From Geobacteraceae bacterium (lineage in GTDB: Bacteria > Desulfobacterota > Desulfuromonadia > Geobacterales > Pseudopelobacteraceae): a stretch of DNA of 64,000 bases. Location of the stretch: the NCBI GenBank assembly GCA_016720395.1, contig JADKKR010000002.1:391486-455485 (forward strand). Direction: 5' to 3'. The notes beneath the pieces were generated by a model, which was not told the DNA's origin, did not search any database, and worked only from the letters and a program-made list of their open reading frames with translations. Both the position numbers and the translations under genes were made by a program. Positions 33,238 through 40,844 of the stretch are shown piece after piece (within the stretch, counting starts at the first letter, position 1; each line of letters opens with the position of its first letter).

Positions 33238-33323
33238 GTGGTTACCTCATCAATACCGTAGCATCGTTCGGATAAAGACAGTAATCGCAAAGAGAAAGGC
33301 CGGGAATACGTCTGATGTTATTG

Positions 33324-33344
33324 AAAAAACCCGCCGGAGCGGGT
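33324..33344 (-). terminator. Intrinsic terminator after the outer-membrane protein gene
   Basis: Minus strand ACCCGC-TCCG-GCGGGT followed by TTTTTTC. It lies downstream of the barrel gene 33419-33997 and before the phospholipase-D-type gene. Confidence 0.85.
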
Positions 33345-33418
33345 CTTTACTTTACGTGAGATACCCAGCCGGCTGACACGCAGGCCGATTTTCACCGGGC
33401 CTGCACTGCCGTAGCTGA

Positions 33419-33997
33419 CTAATTGAAGAAATATCTTATGCCGAATGTTGTTGACAGGCTGGTCGGGTCGAAATCCCCCTGTTTGCCCGTCGGACCTGTG
33501 ATGTCCGTATCCGGGGCAACAACCAGTTTGGCTTCGGTTGTCAGGGCCAACTGTTTTGTGATGAAGTAGTCAAGTCCTGCACTGGCATGGACGCCGACCG
33601 TTGTATCGACATCACGCCCCTGGTCGGCATCAATGAGCAGAAGGTCAAGGCCGCCACCCAGATAGGGAACCAGTTTTGGCTGTGCAAGCATGAAACGGTA
33701 CTGTGCACCCAGCGAGAGATTGGTTACACCGAAATCGCCGTTGTTAGAGCCGTATGCACTTCGGGTTACGTCAAATTCTGCTGCAAAGTTATTGTCTATG
33801 CCGTAGATCAGGCCGCCACCGCCGATGAATCCCGCATCGGTCTCTACGTTATTGCCGTTGATTTCATTGTCTGAATTGATCACAAAGCCGATTTTTCCGG
33901 TTACGCCGATTTTACCCTGGATGCTGTCGGCTTGTGCCGGAACGGCTGCCAGGGAAAGGGTTGCTGTTGCGCAGGCAAGTACAATAAGTTTTTTCAT
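33419..33997 (-). CDS. Small outer-membrane beta-barrel protein
   Basis: A 192-residue exported protein. AACGGGAG precedes the ATG; the signal peptide is MKKLIVLACATATLSLAAVP with cleavage after AQA. The mature part alternates short strands (KIGVTGKIGFVIN, LSLGAQYRFML, VPYLGGGLDLLL, ASAGLDYFIT) and ends in an aromatic strand (FGIRYFFN), as in the OmpW/OmpA-barrel-like PF13505 group of eight-stranded barrels. The last residue is Asn after two Phe. Pore or adhesion roles are possible. It ends at a strong terminator, so it is a single-gene unit; a similar barrel is at 49432-50052. Confidence 0.8.
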   Translation of the reverse strand: MKKLIVLACATATLSLAAVPAQADSIQGKIGVTGKIGFVINSDNEINGNNVETDAGFIGGGGLIYGIDNNFAAEFDVTRSAYGSNNGDFGVTNLSLGAQYRFMLAQPKLVPYLGGGLDLLLIDADQGRDVDTTVGVHASAGLDYFITKQLALTTEAKLVVAPDTDITGPTGKQGDFDPTSLSTTFGIRYFFN

Positions 33998-34108
33998 AAA
34001 TGTTCTCCCGTTAAAATCTGAGTTGTCGTGCAGGTTGATCTTTATGTGACTGCGGTCTCAGCGGCAATCACAGGCGGAGTCCACGCCGGAGCATACATCC
34101 CGGTTCAG

Positions 34109-34288
34109 CTATTTTCCGAGAACATGCTTGACCTGGCCGACTTTTTCCTGTACCTGGCCGGCCAACTTCTCAATGGTGCCTTCGGCCCGCAACTTCGGGT
34201 TGTCGCCGAGTTTACCGGCGGCCTCCTTGAGTGTGCCCTTCACTTCATGAAACGTTCCTTCTGCCTGGTCCCTGATGCTCGATTTCAT
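34109..34288 (-). CDS. CsbD-family stress protein, copy 1
   Basis: A 59-residue CsbD-type protein; TAAAGGAGA precedes the ATG. The whole chain is the family domain: EGTFHEVKGTLKEAAGKLGD, then NPKLRAEGTIEKLAGQVQEK and VGQVKHVLGK. CsbD in Bacillus is a general stress protein of unknown biochemical role. It is one of three copies in the window (others 40156-40335, 47902-48081), each 59 residues and over 60 percent identical by eye. It is transcribed from the sigma-54 promoter at 34360-34376, with an activator site beyond. Confidence 0.9.
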   Translation of the reverse strand: MKSSIRDQAEGTFHEVKGTLKEAAGKLGDNPKLRAEGTIEKLAGQVQEKVGQVKHVLGK

Positions 34289-34359
34289 GGTACTTCTCCT
34301 TTAGCAGTTGGCGTTGTGCAGAAAGCATGATGCAGCCCATGTTCTGATACATATGAGTA

Positions 34360-34376
34360 AGGCAACTAGCGTGCCA
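34360..34376 (-). promoter_or_regulatory. Sigma-54 promoter of csbD copy 1
   Basis: Minus strand TGGCACG-CTAG-TTGCCT, GG-N10-GC spacing, 72 bases before the start codon. Confidence 0.85.
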
Positions 34377-34480
34377 TGGCCGTGTTGCGGAGACATGATG
34401 CGCAACTTATTGATTAAAATAGACAAATTGATGCAGGATTGCGAGGTGGGCTGGTAAGGCCGTCAGCATAATCCGTCAGG

Positions 34481-34505
34481 TGTGACATAACTGCCATATC
34501 TAACG
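34481..34505. promoter_or_regulatory. Upstream activator site of csbD copy 1
   Basis: GTGACATAACTGCCATATC then TAACGG; two CCGTCAG half-sites lie at 34460-34480 just before it. It is about 106 bases from the -24 element. Confidence 0.75.
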
Positions 34506-34551
34506 GGTGCTGCTGATGCCTGCCGGGCCCGTATCTCATGCCGATCTGGCA

Positions 34552-35001
34552 TTACTGGCGGGTCAGCCCGAATGTCCGCCCGATGAGTGAGATCCCGATA
34601 TAACCGCGCAGGGCGAGCCGGCCGGGAGATTTCAGCTGCATGTTGCACTTGTAGCTCCTGCCGGTTTCGGGGTCGTAGCAGATGCCCTTCACCCAGCGGT
34701 TGTTCCCTTTTGCGGTCAGACCCTTCATAACCTGCAGACCGAGGATCTTCCGTGTTCTCAGAGCCGGGTCCGGATTTTTACGGTCAACCTTGATCGTGCC
34801 GACCGGCCCGTCCTGACTGTCGATGTAGCTGGGCACCTTCAGCCAGACGATCTTTCCACAAATCTTATCGCCGCAGTGAAACAGCTCCAGCTGTGAATCA
34901 CCCCCTTCGGTTTTCCACAGACCGAGTACGTCGCCCGGGACCGCTCCAAAGGCGGTTGATGCAGTCAACAGGATTGCCGTCAGTAGTGCCGCTGTCTTCA
35001 T
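34552..35001 (-). CDS. DUF2147-family exported protein
   Basis: A 149-residue exported protein; AAAGGGGAGCG precedes the ATG and a signal peptide (MKTAALLTAILLTASTAFGA) follows. The mature chain is a DUF2147 domain: GLWKTEGGDSQLELFHCGDK, ICGKIVWLK, the DP-rich linker DRKNPDPALRTRKILGL and the closing RGYIGISLIGRTFGLTR. DUF2147 proteins are periplasmic, lipocalin-like in their strand pattern, and of unknown function. It is last in a set of four minus-strand genes with short gaps or overlaps (BrkB, a membrane protein, a MORN-like protein, this one). Confidence 0.85.
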   Translation of the reverse strand: MKTAALLTAILLTASTAFGAVPGDVLGLWKTEGGDSQLELFHCGDKICGKIVWLKVPSYIDSQDGPVGTIKVDRKNPDPALRTRKILGLQVMKGLTAKGNNRWVKGICYDPETGRSYKCNMQLKSPGRLALRGYIGISLIGRTFGLTRQ

Positions 35002-35028
35002 GTCGCTCCCCTTTATTCTGCCCCTTTG

Positions 35029-35448
35029 CTATTGCTGAGGCTTGCTGCAGGACTTCAGTTTCCCGTTTTCAAAGAGCGAGATCTGTTCCCGCTCTGCACA
35101 GGCTTTTCCATCAATCTGGATTTTTTTGGAAAGTTCGCAGCTGTCCAGTTTTCCCTTCTTATGGAAACTGACCTGGCTGAATTGATTGCAGGTGATCCTG
35201 CCGTACTCGTAGTACTTGCTTGTGACGCAGCTTTTCAGCCTGCCGGTTTCATACAGGGTCATCGGAGCATACTGATTGCACGTGACGCCGTTGATGGTGA
35301 AATATTCCCGGAGTGTGCATGTCTTTAACTGACCGTTGGGATAATAATCGGTTTCAGAACCGGGGTCGCACAGTGATTGATCTGCAGCCAGGCAGGTACC
35401 GGCACCGGTCAGGAATATGACGCTCAACATGAGTATGACGTACTTCAT
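35029..35448 (-). CDS. Exported MORN-like repeat protein
   Basis: A 139-residue exported protein. Its start codon lies inside the stop of the gene before it (GTATGA), with GGAGG just upstream, so it is translationally coupled. After the signal peptide (MLSVIFLTGAGTCLA) there are four or five copies of a Y/F-x-N/K-G-x-L-K/D-T/S-C unit: YPNGQLKTC, YETGRLKSC, HKKGKLDSC, FENGKLKSC, the pattern of MORN-type repeats with a conserved Cys at the end of each unit. The paired cysteines suggest disulfide bonds in the periplasm. Function is unknown. Confidence 0.75.
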   Translation of the reverse strand: MKYVILMLSVIFLTGAGTCLAADQSLCDPGSETDYYPNGQLKTCTLREYFTINGVTCNQYAPMTLYETGRLKSCVTSKYYEYGRITCNQFSQVSFHKKGKLDSCELSKKIQIDGKACAEREQISLFENGKLKSCSKPQQ

Positions 35449-35942
35449 ACAATCCTCCCTTGTTTATACGGCTGGAATTGGTTTTTTACTCTTCTCGTTC
35501 CAGATCGGATTTTTCCTGTCGTCGGGGATGCAGTGGGCGCCGCTGCGTAGGTCGGTTTTTTGTCATGGGCAAACGGGCACCACCAATTCTCAACTATTTC
35601 GACAAGATATACAGCGTACTTGAAGAGCGCAACACTCATCGGGCAATAGTGCTTGCAGTTTAAAACCCAGAAGAAGCGGTAGTGCGCCGGATGAAACCGT
35701 GAAATATTGATGGTCGGCTGCTCATGATTGCCATAGCGATGGGACACCCAGGACGGGACAAATTCCCCGTAGGATTTAATCTCCATGCCGCCGATGAATT
35801 TCAGATGCGCCCTGATCAGTAAAACCCCCATGACCACGAACGGTACGGTTGTGAGTATGGGCAGATAGATCAGAGGGACACCCAGGATCACTTTCCACAG
35901 GGGTTGCTTTACATAGTTGCAGCCGATTCGTACTCGATCCAT
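35445..35942 (-). CDS. Uncharacterised membrane protein
   Basis: A 165-residue protein with AAAAGGGGATCT before the ATG. It has one long hydrophobic hairpin near residues 15-50 (WKVILGVPLIYLPILTTVPFVVMGVLLI), a Trp/His/Cys-rich middle (FFWVLNCKHYCPMSV, then ENWWCPFAHDKK) and a basic tail. The CxxxC and CPF-x-H residues could bind metal. I do not recognise the family. It overlaps the MORN-like gene by four bases and follows BrkB after 48 bases, so it belongs to the same transcript. Confidence 0.65.
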   Translation of the reverse strand: MDRVRIGCNYVKQPLWKVILGVPLIYLPILTTVPFVVMGVLLIRAHLKFIGGMEIKSYGEFVPSWVSHRYGNHEQPTINISRFHPAHYRFFWVLNCKHYCPMSVALFKYAVYLVEIVENWWCPFAHDKKPTYAAAPTASPTTGKIRSGTRRVKNQFQPYKQGRIV

Positions 35943-35990
35943 AGATCCCCTTTTTCACGTATTGATCGGATGGTGAATCCCGGGACCTCC

Positions 35991-36899
35991 TCAGGTCTTG
36001 AATCCTGCGAATTCCTTCCCGGGCTGTTCGTCAGGTGCGCGCCTGAATTCTACGATGACCTGGGCCCCGAACAGGAGGATGAGCGCAACGACCTCGATAC
36101 TGAGCAGGGCCACAACCGTTATGGTAATGGAGCCGTAAATCACATTTACCGTGGATATGGTCGCGTAATACCAGATCAGCACCCGGCGGGTTATCTCCCA
36201 CAATACCGCGGCCGTTATCCCGCCGATCAGCGCGTGGCGGTAACCGACCCGCATCACCGGCATCACCAGATAGATGGAACTGAACATCAGTATCTCGCCG
36301 ACTATCCCCAGAATATAGAGTGCCACCCAGATCGCGTCCCCCAGGTCCAGGCCCCAGCCGAGTATTGTCCAGTGACGGCTGTCAACTGTCTCTATGGCGC
36401 CTACGACAAACGACACCAGTATAATCCCCAGTCCCATGGCGACGATGTACAGATAGGGAATAATTGCGGAGATGATGTATCTGCGCGGTTGAATCACGAC
36501 CCTCTGAAAAAAGATCACCGACATGGCGTTTTCCAGCATGCTAAAGGCGGTGGAGCTGAAAAATAGCATGCCGAGAAAACCGAGGATACCGACCACCTTG
36601 CGGTGCTCAAGGAAATACTGGACCTGTTCGGTCAGTGTTGCCGCATAGCCGGGGACCAGCATTTCCAGGTACATGGACAGGGTCAGGATCAACTGCTGCT
36701 CTTCGATGAAATTGGTCAGCACAATCAGGGCGATGATGGAGAGCGGTACAATCGATAGCAGGGTATAGTAGGCGATCGCTCCGGACAGGAGCAGCCCCTG
36801 GTTGCGCATAAATCCTTGCACTACCCGCATGAGGAAGCCGAAGAGGCTGCTCGCCATCTGATATGTCGTACTATTTCTGTCCATGATCGGAGATGACAT
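35991..36899 (-). CDS. YihY/BrkB-family membrane protein
   Basis: A 302-residue inner-membrane protein of the YihY/BrkB (UPF0761) family with six predicted helices. The family signature GAIAYYTLLSIVPLSIIALIV is near residue 40; others are FSSTAFSMLENAMSVIF, VGYRHALIGGITAAVLWEI and the final YGSITITVVALLSIEVVALI. The start could be ATG 36899 or ATG 36884; neither has a clear ribosome site. The name RNase BN for this family is historical and wrong; a transport role is suspected. The 158-base gap before it (36900-37057) shows no clear promoter. It leads the four-gene minus-strand group ending with DUF2147. Confidence 0.85.
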   Translation of the reverse strand: MSSPIMDRNSTTYQMASSLFGFLMRVVQGFMRNQGLLLSGAIAYYTLLSIVPLSIIALIVLTNFIEEQQLILTLSMYLEMLVPGYAATLTEQVQYFLEHRKVVGILGFLGMLFFSSTAFSMLENAMSVIFFQRVVIQPRRYIISAIIPYLYIVAMGLGIILVSFVVGAIETVDSRHWTILGWGLDLGDAIWVALYILGIVGEILMFSSIYLVMPVMRVGYRHALIGGITAAVLWEITRRVLIWYYATISTVNVIYGSITITVVALLSIEVVALILLFGAQVIVEFRRAPDEQPGKEFAGFKT

Positions 36900-37057
36900 C
36901 CATAGCGGTAAGGGAGTGTTCGGCTCGAGACTGTGCCGGCTTAATCACGCGGGTCTCAGTGCATTCGACTTCTGCATGTGTGTTTGACATGACCATAACC
37001 TGTATTAAAAAATCGTACGGTCAAACCCGGAGCCCTACTGCAGAGTTCCTTGCCGGT

Positions 37058-37756
37058 CTATACAACGGCACCGAACAGTCTGCCGACCCCCGCCGTGATC
37101 CCCATGGCCAGTGCCCCCCAGAAAGCGACCCTGGCCGCGCCCCTGTAAACGGATGCGCCGCCGGCATAGGCCGCGGTTCCCCCGAGGATGACCAGCGTAA
37201 CGAGTGCTGTCGCTGCCGAGGTTTCGGCCACTCGGGCTGCAGGGGCCAGTAGTGCTGCTGCGATTGGAACGATCGCCCCGGCAACGAAGAAGACCGTCGA
37301 GGCAAGCGCGGCCTGCATCGGCCGGGCCCGCAGGGTCTCGGTTATGCCAAGTTCATCGCGGGCGTGCGCCCCGAGGGCATCCTGAGAGGTAAGCTTTTCC
37401 GCAACGAGTCGTGCCAGTGGCTGATCGAGTCCCCGGCTGACATAGATCGCGGTCAATTCCTCCAGCTCGCGTTCCGGTTCCAGCTCCAGTTCGTGTTTCT
37501 CTTTCGTGATGTCTGCCTCTTCAGTATCGGCTTGCGACTGAACCGATACATACTCCCCTGCCGCCATGGACATGGCGCCGGCCACCAGCCCGGCCACACC
37601 GGTCAACATGATGCTGCCCTGTGGAGCGCCGGCTGCGGCTACTCCAACGACCAGGCTGGCAATCGAGATGGTCCCGTCATTGGCACCCAGCACGGCGGCA
37701 CGAAGCCAGCCGATCCTGCTCGATCTGTGCAGCTCCCTGTGAATGTGCGGCATCAT
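37058..37756 (-). CDS. VIT1/CCC1-family transporter
   Basis: A 232-residue membrane protein of the vacuolar iron transporter (VIT1/CCC1) family. GGGAGG lies five bases before ATG 37756. The N-terminal signature RAAVLGANDGTISIASLVVG is clear, followed by GLVAGAMSMAAGEYVSVQSQ, a long charged loop (ADTEEADITKEKHELELEPE) that in the family binds metal, and three more helices at the C-terminus. Fe(II) or Mn(II) movement is the family function. It lies 45 bases after the DUF1003 gene on the same strand. Confidence 0.88.
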   Translation of the reverse strand: MMPHIHRELHRSSRIGWLRAAVLGANDGTISIASLVVGVAAAGAPQGSIMLTGVAGLVAGAMSMAAGEYVSVQSQADTEEADITKEKHELELEPERELEELTAIYVSRGLDQPLARLVAEKLTSQDALGAHARDELGITETLRARPMQAALASTVFFVAGAIVPIAAALLAPAARVAETSAATALVTLVILGGTAAYAGGASVYRGAARVAFWGALAMGITAGVGRLFGAVV

Positions 37757-37801
37757 CAAAGCCTCCCGTTGTCCTGTGGCAGGGTAAAACGGTGCAGTGG
37801 T

Positions 37802-38365
37802 TTACGGGTTTTCTGTCCGGTCTTTCGTTAATCGGTTGAGAAGACGGAGTTGTTCCTGCTGAATTGAAATCAGTTCGCTCCACTGCGTGTCCTTCAGCAG
37901 ATCTATTTTCTCGTGGAGCACCATTATCTCAAGCTCCGCCTTCAGGTTTACCTCGTAGTCATGTTCCGCACTCATGCGGTCCTTGTAGGCCTGGCGGTTT
38001 TGCGACATCAGGATTATCGGTGCCTGAATAGCGGCAAGCATGGATAAAAACAGATTTAGCAGGATGTACGGATAGGGATCGAAGGCCTCACTGCCGAACC
38101 TGATCAGAAGAAATGAATTCAGCAAAATCCAGACAGCCAGCACCGCCGCAAAGATCGATATGAAGGTCCAGGAGCCGCCAAAGGCGGCCACGTTGTCGGC
38201 CAGCCGCTGGCCGAACGTCATCTGTTCGGTAAAGTCATCAGAGACATTTCTCGCAATGTGGGTCCTCTCGGCGAGATGATGGGCCACATGTTTTTCCTGC
38301 GAGCCGAGTTGCTCATATTTCTTGCGGAACAGCTTCTCCGATAAGGTGACTTCATCCTGCTTCAT
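37802..38365 (-). CDS. DUF1003-family membrane protein
   Basis: A 187-residue protein. ATG 38365 is preceded by AAAGGA (eight bases); the frame is open for 34 codons further upstream without a site. Two membrane helices (WTFISIFAAVLAVWILLNSFL and YPYILLNLFLSMLAAIQAPI) are followed by QNRQAYKDRMSAEHDYEVNL, the DUF1003 hallmark, and a charged coiled-coil tail. Function is unknown. It sits between the remnant of a small HTH gene and the VIT1-type transporter. Confidence 0.85.
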   Translation of the reverse strand: MKQDEVTLSEKLFRKKYEQLGSQEKHVAHHLAERTHIARNVSDDFTEQMTFGQRLADNVAAFGGSWTFISIFAAVLAVWILLNSFLLIRFGSEAFDPYPYILLNLFLSMLAAIQAPIILMSQNRQAYKDRMSAEHDYEVNLKAELEIMVLHEKIDLLKDTQWSELISIQQEQLRLLNRLTKDRTENP

Positions 38366-38467
38366 CGTGCTGTCCTTTGGGGTGAAAACTGACCAGACTC
38401 CGGGCATGCCTTCCAGCAGACAGACTCTGCAGGGTCTGCCCGCCTGCCGCGGTTCCTCAAGAACCAC

Positions 38468-38639
38468 CTAGATCCCGGTAATCTCCTGCACCTTAAGGTC
38501 AAGGTCATCGATATTGATCCGCATTGCCCCGCTGTCAGCCTGCTCGGCACGAATGACGCCTTCTTCGACCCATTTCAGGATCAGAGCAGTATTTTGAGGC
38601 GGCATCTTCAAGCGTGTACCAGGTTACTCCCAGTGACAT
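38468..38639 (-). pseudogene. Frameshifted duplicate of the small HTH gene
   Basis: Read with AAAGGAGA before ATG 38639, the frame begins MSLGVTWYTLEDAASKY, almost the same as the protein at 17993-18175, then goes out of frame. Compared with that gene, 11 bases (coding for GLKT) are missing after the Lys-Tyr codons; beyond the gap the DNA again matches to the stop (LILKWVEEGVIRAEQ, and KVQEITGI at the end). Its length is 172 against 183 bases, exactly the 11-base difference. It lies 11 bases after the kinase gene 38651-39970. Confidence 0.85.
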
Positions 38640-38650
38640 GGCGTTCTCCT

Positions 38651-39970
38651 TTATGATCGGGCATTCCCCGGAATAATCTCGTCAGGGTCAAAACCGGTAC
38701 CGGTCAACGGCAGATAGATCCTGAAGGTCGTCCCTTTACCCGGTTCGCTGTCGACATCGATATGGCCGTTATGCTGTCTGATGATGCTGTACGCGATCGA
38801 AAGGCCGAGGCCTGTGCCCGTGCCGTTGTCGGAGGTGAAAAAAGGTTCAAAGATCTTCCGGGCGATTTCCCGGTCCATGCCGGTGCCGTTATCCGTTACC
38901 GAAAGCATGGCATATTTTCCCGTTTCACCGAAGCCATGGAGCCGTATGAAGCCGTTATCAATATCGACCGCTTCGATGAGTATCGACAACCTGCCGCCGC
39001 CGGGCATGGCGTGCCGGGCGTTGGTGGCCAGGCTTATGATTACCTGCTCCAGCTGGCCTCTGTCGGCGGTTACCTCCAGGCGCTGCTCACTGCAGGCTAT
39101 TTCCAGATGTATCCCCTCACCGGTTACCATGCTCAGGAACGATTCCACATCCCTGATGATTTCATTGACATCCACCGGCAGGGGATTGACCGGCTGCATA
39201 CGGCTGAAGTTGAGCAGACTCTTGGTTAGATTTGCCCCCCGGTCGGCCGCTGCGATAATCTGGTCCAGATTGACCCGCAGAGGATCGTCCGCCGTCATGT
39301 TCATTTCCGAACAGGCACCGTAGCCTACGATCACGTGGAGGATATCATTGATATCCCGGGCAATCCCTCCGGCCAGCAGAACGACCGTCTCCATCTTCTC
39401 TGCCTGCATAAGATGCGCCTCCAGGTTCTTGCGCCCGGTAATGTCGATCAGGGCGAGGCGGAATTCCTGCCCCGAGGCGGTGGCCATGGCTTCGATCTGC
39501 ACGATGACCGGCTGCTTTCTCTTGTTCAGCAGCACAAGTTCGCACGACTCCTTGATCCGGCCGGTAAGGACCGTGTCAAGAAAAACGGCGAAGGCCGTGC
39601 GATCAGCAGCAGCGACGAATGTTCCGAACTTCCGGCCGATCAGCCGGCAGCGGACACCACCGAGAAGGCTGGCCCCGGCAAGATTAACGGCACTGATCTC
39701 GCCGGCGTGGGTCAGGGTGATGTAGCAGACCGGAGCGAAGTCGTAGAGGTCGGTATATTTCTCCAGCGCCGTTTCCAGTCTGTCCCTGGTCTGAAGGAGC
39801 TCGCTGTTCTGCATCTCCAGTTCAACCTGGTGAACCTGCAGTTCATGAAGCAGTCGCATCGGTTCATCATCCAGCCGGGAAGCGTCCGCTGCAGTCGGGT
39901 TTAATGTGAGCTGCTGTTCTGCACGGCATCGCAGCTTGTCGGCTGCTTTCGTGCGTTTGACGGTTTTCAT
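38651..39970 (-). CDS. PAS histidine-kinase-like protein without phospho-acceptor His
   Basis: A 439-residue cytoplasmic protein. The first 70 residues form a coiled coil (LLHELQVHQVELEMQNSELL), followed by a PAS domain (YTDLYDFAPVCYITLTHAGE, about 75-190) and a kinase core. The H-box reads LLAGGIARDINDILHVI: the family has GGIAHDFNNxL, so the phospho-acceptor His is Arg here (codon CGG). The ATPase part is intact: N-box VIISLATNARHAM, G1 VTDNGTGMD, F-box IFEPFFTS and G2 GTGTGLGLSI. It can probably bind ATP but not autophosphorylate in the usual way; it may act as a pseudokinase partner. ATG 39970 has GGAGGG about 11 bases upstream. Downstream come the HTH remnant, DUF1003 and VIT1 genes; csbD copy 2 lies upstream. 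Confidence 0.85.
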   Translation of the reverse strand: MKTVKRTKAADKLRCRAEQQLTLNPTAADASRLDDEPMRLLHELQVHQVELEMQNSELLQTRDRLETALEKYTDLYDFAPVCYITLTHAGEISAVNLAGASLLGGVRCRLIGRKFGTFVAAADRTAFAVFLDTVLTGRIKESCELVLLNKRKQPVIVQIEAMATASGQEFRLALIDITGRKNLEAHLMQAEKMETVVLLAGGIARDINDILHVIVGYGACSEMNMTADDPLRVNLDQIIAAADRGANLTKSLLNFSRMQPVNPLPVDVNEIIRDVESFLSMVTGEGIHLEIACSEQRLEVTADRGQLEQVIISLATNARHAMPGGGRLSILIEAVDIDNGFIRLHGFGETGKYAMLSVTDNGTGMDREIARKIFEPFFTSDNGTGTGLGLSIAYSIIRQHNGHIDVDSEPGKGTTFRIYLPLTGTGFDPDEIIPGNARS

Positions 39971-40155
39971 AGGTATGTCTTTCCCTCCAGCATCAAGCTG
40001 CAACCTGCCACCTACGAAAAGTTCTGATGCGGGCGGCCCTTGTCCGTGCGGCGCAGCCCACCTGTTGCCGCTGCACGTCCGCTGCGATTCAGCGAGACCG
40101 CAGCAGGCTCTGCTGCAAGCCGGTGTGCTGTGCGTGCAGACAGAGTGCGTCTCAA

Positions 40156-40335
40156 CTATTTGCCAAACACCTTCTTGACCTGACCGACCTTTTCCTGAAC
40201 CTTGCCGGTTATCTTTTCAACGGCACCTTCAGCCTTCAATTTCGGATTATCGGTCAGTTTTCCTGCGGCCTGCTTGAGCGCGCCTTTAACTTCGTGGAAT
40301 GTTCCTTCGACCTGGTCTCTCGTGCTTGATTTCAT
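40156..40335 (-). CDS. CsbD-family stress protein, copy 2
   Basis: A 59-residue CsbD-type protein (SSTRDQVEGTFHEVKGALKQ, then AEGAVEKITGKVQEKVGQVK). ACAAGGAGA precedes ATG 40335; the longer in-frame start at 40395 has none. Its closest relative in the window is copy 1. It lies 43 bases after a small lipoprotein gene, both behind the sigma-54 promoter 40669-40685. Confidence 0.9.
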   Translation of the reverse strand: MKSSTRDQVEGTFHEVKGALKQAAGKLTDNPKLKAEGAVEKITGKVQEKVGQVKKVFGK

Positions 40336-40378
40336 TGTGGTCTCCTTGTCATGTGGGTTACGTGCGCTGACCGTAGGG

Positions 40379-40540
40379 TCAGCGATGATCACCATGATGT
40401 CCGCCGTGATTTCCTCCGCGGTTACTTCTGCCTCCGCCGCCGGGGCCGTAGCCGTCCTCTTCCACCACCCATAAACAGCCCGATAGTGCCGAGGCGATCA
40501 GAACCAGAATTGCCAGTTGTGCCACGCGTGATTTTTTCAT
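40379..40540 (-). CDS. Small Gly/His-rich lipoprotein
   Basis: A 53-residue frame with AAAAGGAGG eight bases before ATG 40540. The signal sequence MKKSRVAQLAILVLIASALS is followed by the lipobox Cys at residue 22 and a short mature chain of about 32 residues, very rich in Gly, His and Arg (GGGGRSNRGGNHGGHHGDHR). The His cluster may bind metals. No family is recognised. It is the first gene after the sigma-54 promoter at 40669-40685, with csbD copy 2 next. Confidence 0.65.
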   Translation of the reverse strand: MKKSRVAQLAILVLIASALSGCLWVVEEDGYGPGGGGRSNRGGNHGGHHGDHR

Positions 40541-40668
40541 CGATCATCCCTCCTTTTGTATGGTGCCGGATACCTTCAGCCTGCTGCGTGAAAGATCGGG
40601 TCCTGAAAAATGCAGGCTTGCATTCAGCAGGCATCGCGACCGGCTCCACGATCTGTCAGGATCATACT

Positions 40669-40685
40669 TCGCAACTAGCATGCCA
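40669..40685 (-). promoter_or_regulatory. Sigma-54 promoter of the lipoprotein-csbD operon
   Basis: Minus strand TGGCATG-CTAG-TTGCGA with GG-N10-GC spacing, 129 bases before the lipoprotein start codon. Confidence 0.85.
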
Positions 40686-40790
40686 GTGAAAACCTGCGGG
40701 TATCGGGAGTGGAACAGCCTGATTATACGGGGGAAAATTTAATGCAGCGGGTTGGCAGGAGAAAAACCGTCAATTTAAACCGTCATCTTC

Positions 40791-40812
40791 AACATAACCA
40801 TCATATATGACG
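40791..40812. promoter_or_regulatory. Upstream activator site of the lipoprotein-csbD operon
   Basis: ACATAACCATCATATATGAC followed by GA; two CCGTCA half-sites lie at 40767-40785. About 107 bases from the -24 element. The 304-base gap 40541-40844 holds only this unit and the promoter. Confidence 0.75.
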
Positions 40813-40844
40813 AGTGCCGGCACCCGCCACGGCAGCGGGTTCAT

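Noticed and set aside
40422..40649. Minus-strand frame of 75 codons upstream of csbD copy 2
   Set aside because: The overlapping frame at 40379-40540 has a strong ribosome site, signal peptide and lipobox; this one has none and runs across the lipoprotein's own ribosome site.
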